DNA from: Bosea beijingensis
GTDB taxonomy: Bacteria > Pseudomonadota > Alphaproteobacteria > Rhizobiales > Beijerinckiaceae
Assembly: GCF_030758975.1 (NCBI RefSeq)
Contig: NZ_CP132359.1
Location: 2,762,782 to 2,826,781 of the forward strand
Direction: 5' to 3'
Length of the DNA: 64,000 nucleotides
Below are positions 63,193 to 64,000 of this stretch, one piece after another (the stretch's first letter is position 1; the number at the start of each line of letters is the position of its first letter). Made by a program: the position numbers and the translations under genes. Below the pieces are notes generated by a model. That model made no database searches. It had not been told where the DNA came from and saw nothing but the letters and a program-made list of their open reading frames with translations.

Positions 63193-64000
63193 TCAAAGGA
63201 AGCCGATGGAGATCCACGGCACGGCAGCGACGACGAGAAGGCCGAGGAGCAGGGCGAGGATGTAGCCCCAGATGTATTTCAGGCCCTCGTCGGGGTTGAT
63301 CTTGCTGATCGCGCAAGCGCCGTAATAACCGACGCCGAAAGGCGGGGCGAAGAGCCCGATGCCCATCGCGAAGATCACGACCATCGCGTAATGGACCTCA
63401 TGCACGCCGACCTGCTTGGCGATCGGGAACACCAGCGGCCCGAAGAGCACGATGGCCGGGATGCCCTCGAGCACGCTGCCGAGGATCGTGAAGGCGACGA
63501 TCGAGATGCCGAGGAAGCCCCAGGTTCCGCCGGGCACGGCAGCCATCGCCTGCGCCAGGTCGCGCGAGAAGCCGGATTGCGTCAGACCCCAGGCCATGGC
63601 CGTGGCGCAGCCTATGATGAAGATGATCGCGCCGGTTAGCGAGGCCGTCTCGACCAGCATCTTCGGCAGGCGCCGCCAGTCGAACTGGCGATAGAGCAGG
63701 ATGCCGGCCAGCACCGCATAGGCGATGCCGATCGTCGAGACTTCCGTAGCGGTTGCCACACCCTCGACCACCGCGGCGCGGATGACGAAGGGAAGGGCGA
63801 TCGCTGGCGCCGCGATCAGTGCGAGCTTGCCGATCTCCCGCCGGGAGAAGCGCTTGACGTTGCTGAGGTCCTCGCCCCGGCAGCGCCACCAGACGACGAA
63901 ACAGAGCGCCACGCCCAGCACCACGGCCGGCAGCATGCCGCCGGTGAACAGCGCCGCAATCGAGACGCCCGTCACCGAGCCGATGGTGATCAGCACGATC
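63193..64000 (-). CDS. TRAP transporter large permease subunit (DctM family), 5' part beyond window
   Basis: C-terminal part of a DctM protein; the frame is open to the right edge. At least 269 residues with about seven membrane segments are present. Family marks: the LITIGSVTGV segment, TEVSTIGIAYAVLAG, the GSVLEGIPAIVLFGPLVFPIA segment and the FAPPFGVGYYGACAISK ending. First visible gene of the minus-strand operon with VOC, RLP and kinase genes, so it probably imports their sugar-acid substrate. The small permease and binding protein are expected to the right, outside the window. Confidence 0.92.
   Translation of the reverse strand, partial: IVLITIGSVTGVSIAALFTGGMLPAVVLGVALCFVVWWRCRGEDLSNVKRFSRREIGKLALIAAPAIALPFVIRAAVVEGVATATEVSTIGIAYAVLAGILLYRQFDWRRLPKMLVETASLTGAIIFIIGCATAMAWGLTQSGFSRDLAQAMAAVPGGTWGFLGISIVAFTILGSVLEGIPAIVLFGPLVFPIAKQVGVHEVHYAMVVIFAMGIGLFAPPFGVGYYGACAISKINPDEGLKYIWGYILALLLGLLVVAAVPWISIGFL

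Overview
The window looks like a chromosomal piece of a high-GC alphaproteobacterium of the order Hyphomicrobiales (Rhizobiales); a Bosea-like lineage is my best guess, from gene content and protein style only. The main evidence is a block typical of that order: chvI-chvG, a short HPr kinase, a mannose-type EIIA and HPr, then ahcY, divL, a tsaE-amgK fusion, murU, addB and addA. No rRNA, tRNA, CRISPR array, phage or plasmid gene was recognised.

Layout. 1-848 is an iron permease (efeU, cut by the left edge) with an iron-box-like palindrome upstream. 1093-5223 (minus) holds an aldehyde dehydrogenase, an acetolactate-synthase-like enzyme and a class II amidotransferase. 5508-9377 is a TRAP permease pair plus a CitMHS/NhaD-like ion transporter. 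9392-13066 (minus) has a DUF4105 protein, pckA and a HugZ-like protein. 13208-17097 is the chvI-chvG-hprK-EIIA-HPr module, linking envelope sensing to PTS-type carbon control. 17198-18985 has a broken DUF4258/DUF2283 pair and ahcY with a SahR-type operator. 19386-31432 is one long, tightly coupled run: divL (cell-cycle pseudokinase with Tyr in place of His), tsaE-amgK, murU (muramic acid recycling), addB, addA (double-strand-break repair) and a DUF1345 protein. trxA, doxX and a class A PBP follow.

Accessory part. 34737-36341 is bounded by an exact 20-bp direct repeat made of the last 20 bases of the PBP gene; it encloses an AT-richer 1.6-kb segment with an acyltransferase. 36342-42463 carries an MFS pump, GST, diaminopropionate ammonia-lyase with a divergent Lrp regulator, a ClC channel and a 2H phosphoesterase-like protein. 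42587-47791 is a PotA/FbpC-type ABC importer and an aldo/keto reductase. 47794-59459 is a catabolic region: M20 hydrolase, formamidase-like protein and GntR regulator on minus; divergently, a full branched-chain-type ABC importer with a second M20 hydrolase, a hydroxyacyl-CoA-dehydrogenase-like enzyme, a BKACE beta-keto acid cleavage enzyme and a gamma-carbonic-anhydrase-like protein. After a transposase remnant, 59934-64000 (minus) carries a four-carbon acid sugar kinase, a RuBisCO-like protein, a VOC protein and a TRAP permease cut by the right edge.

The best candidates for undescribed biology are the importer-M20-dehydrogenase-BKACE pathway (50196-59459), the RuBisCO-like locus (59934-64000) and the direct-repeat-bounded insertion (34737-36341). 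A palindromic intergenic repeat family occurs twice (2498-2615 and 44883-44989), in opposite orientation.
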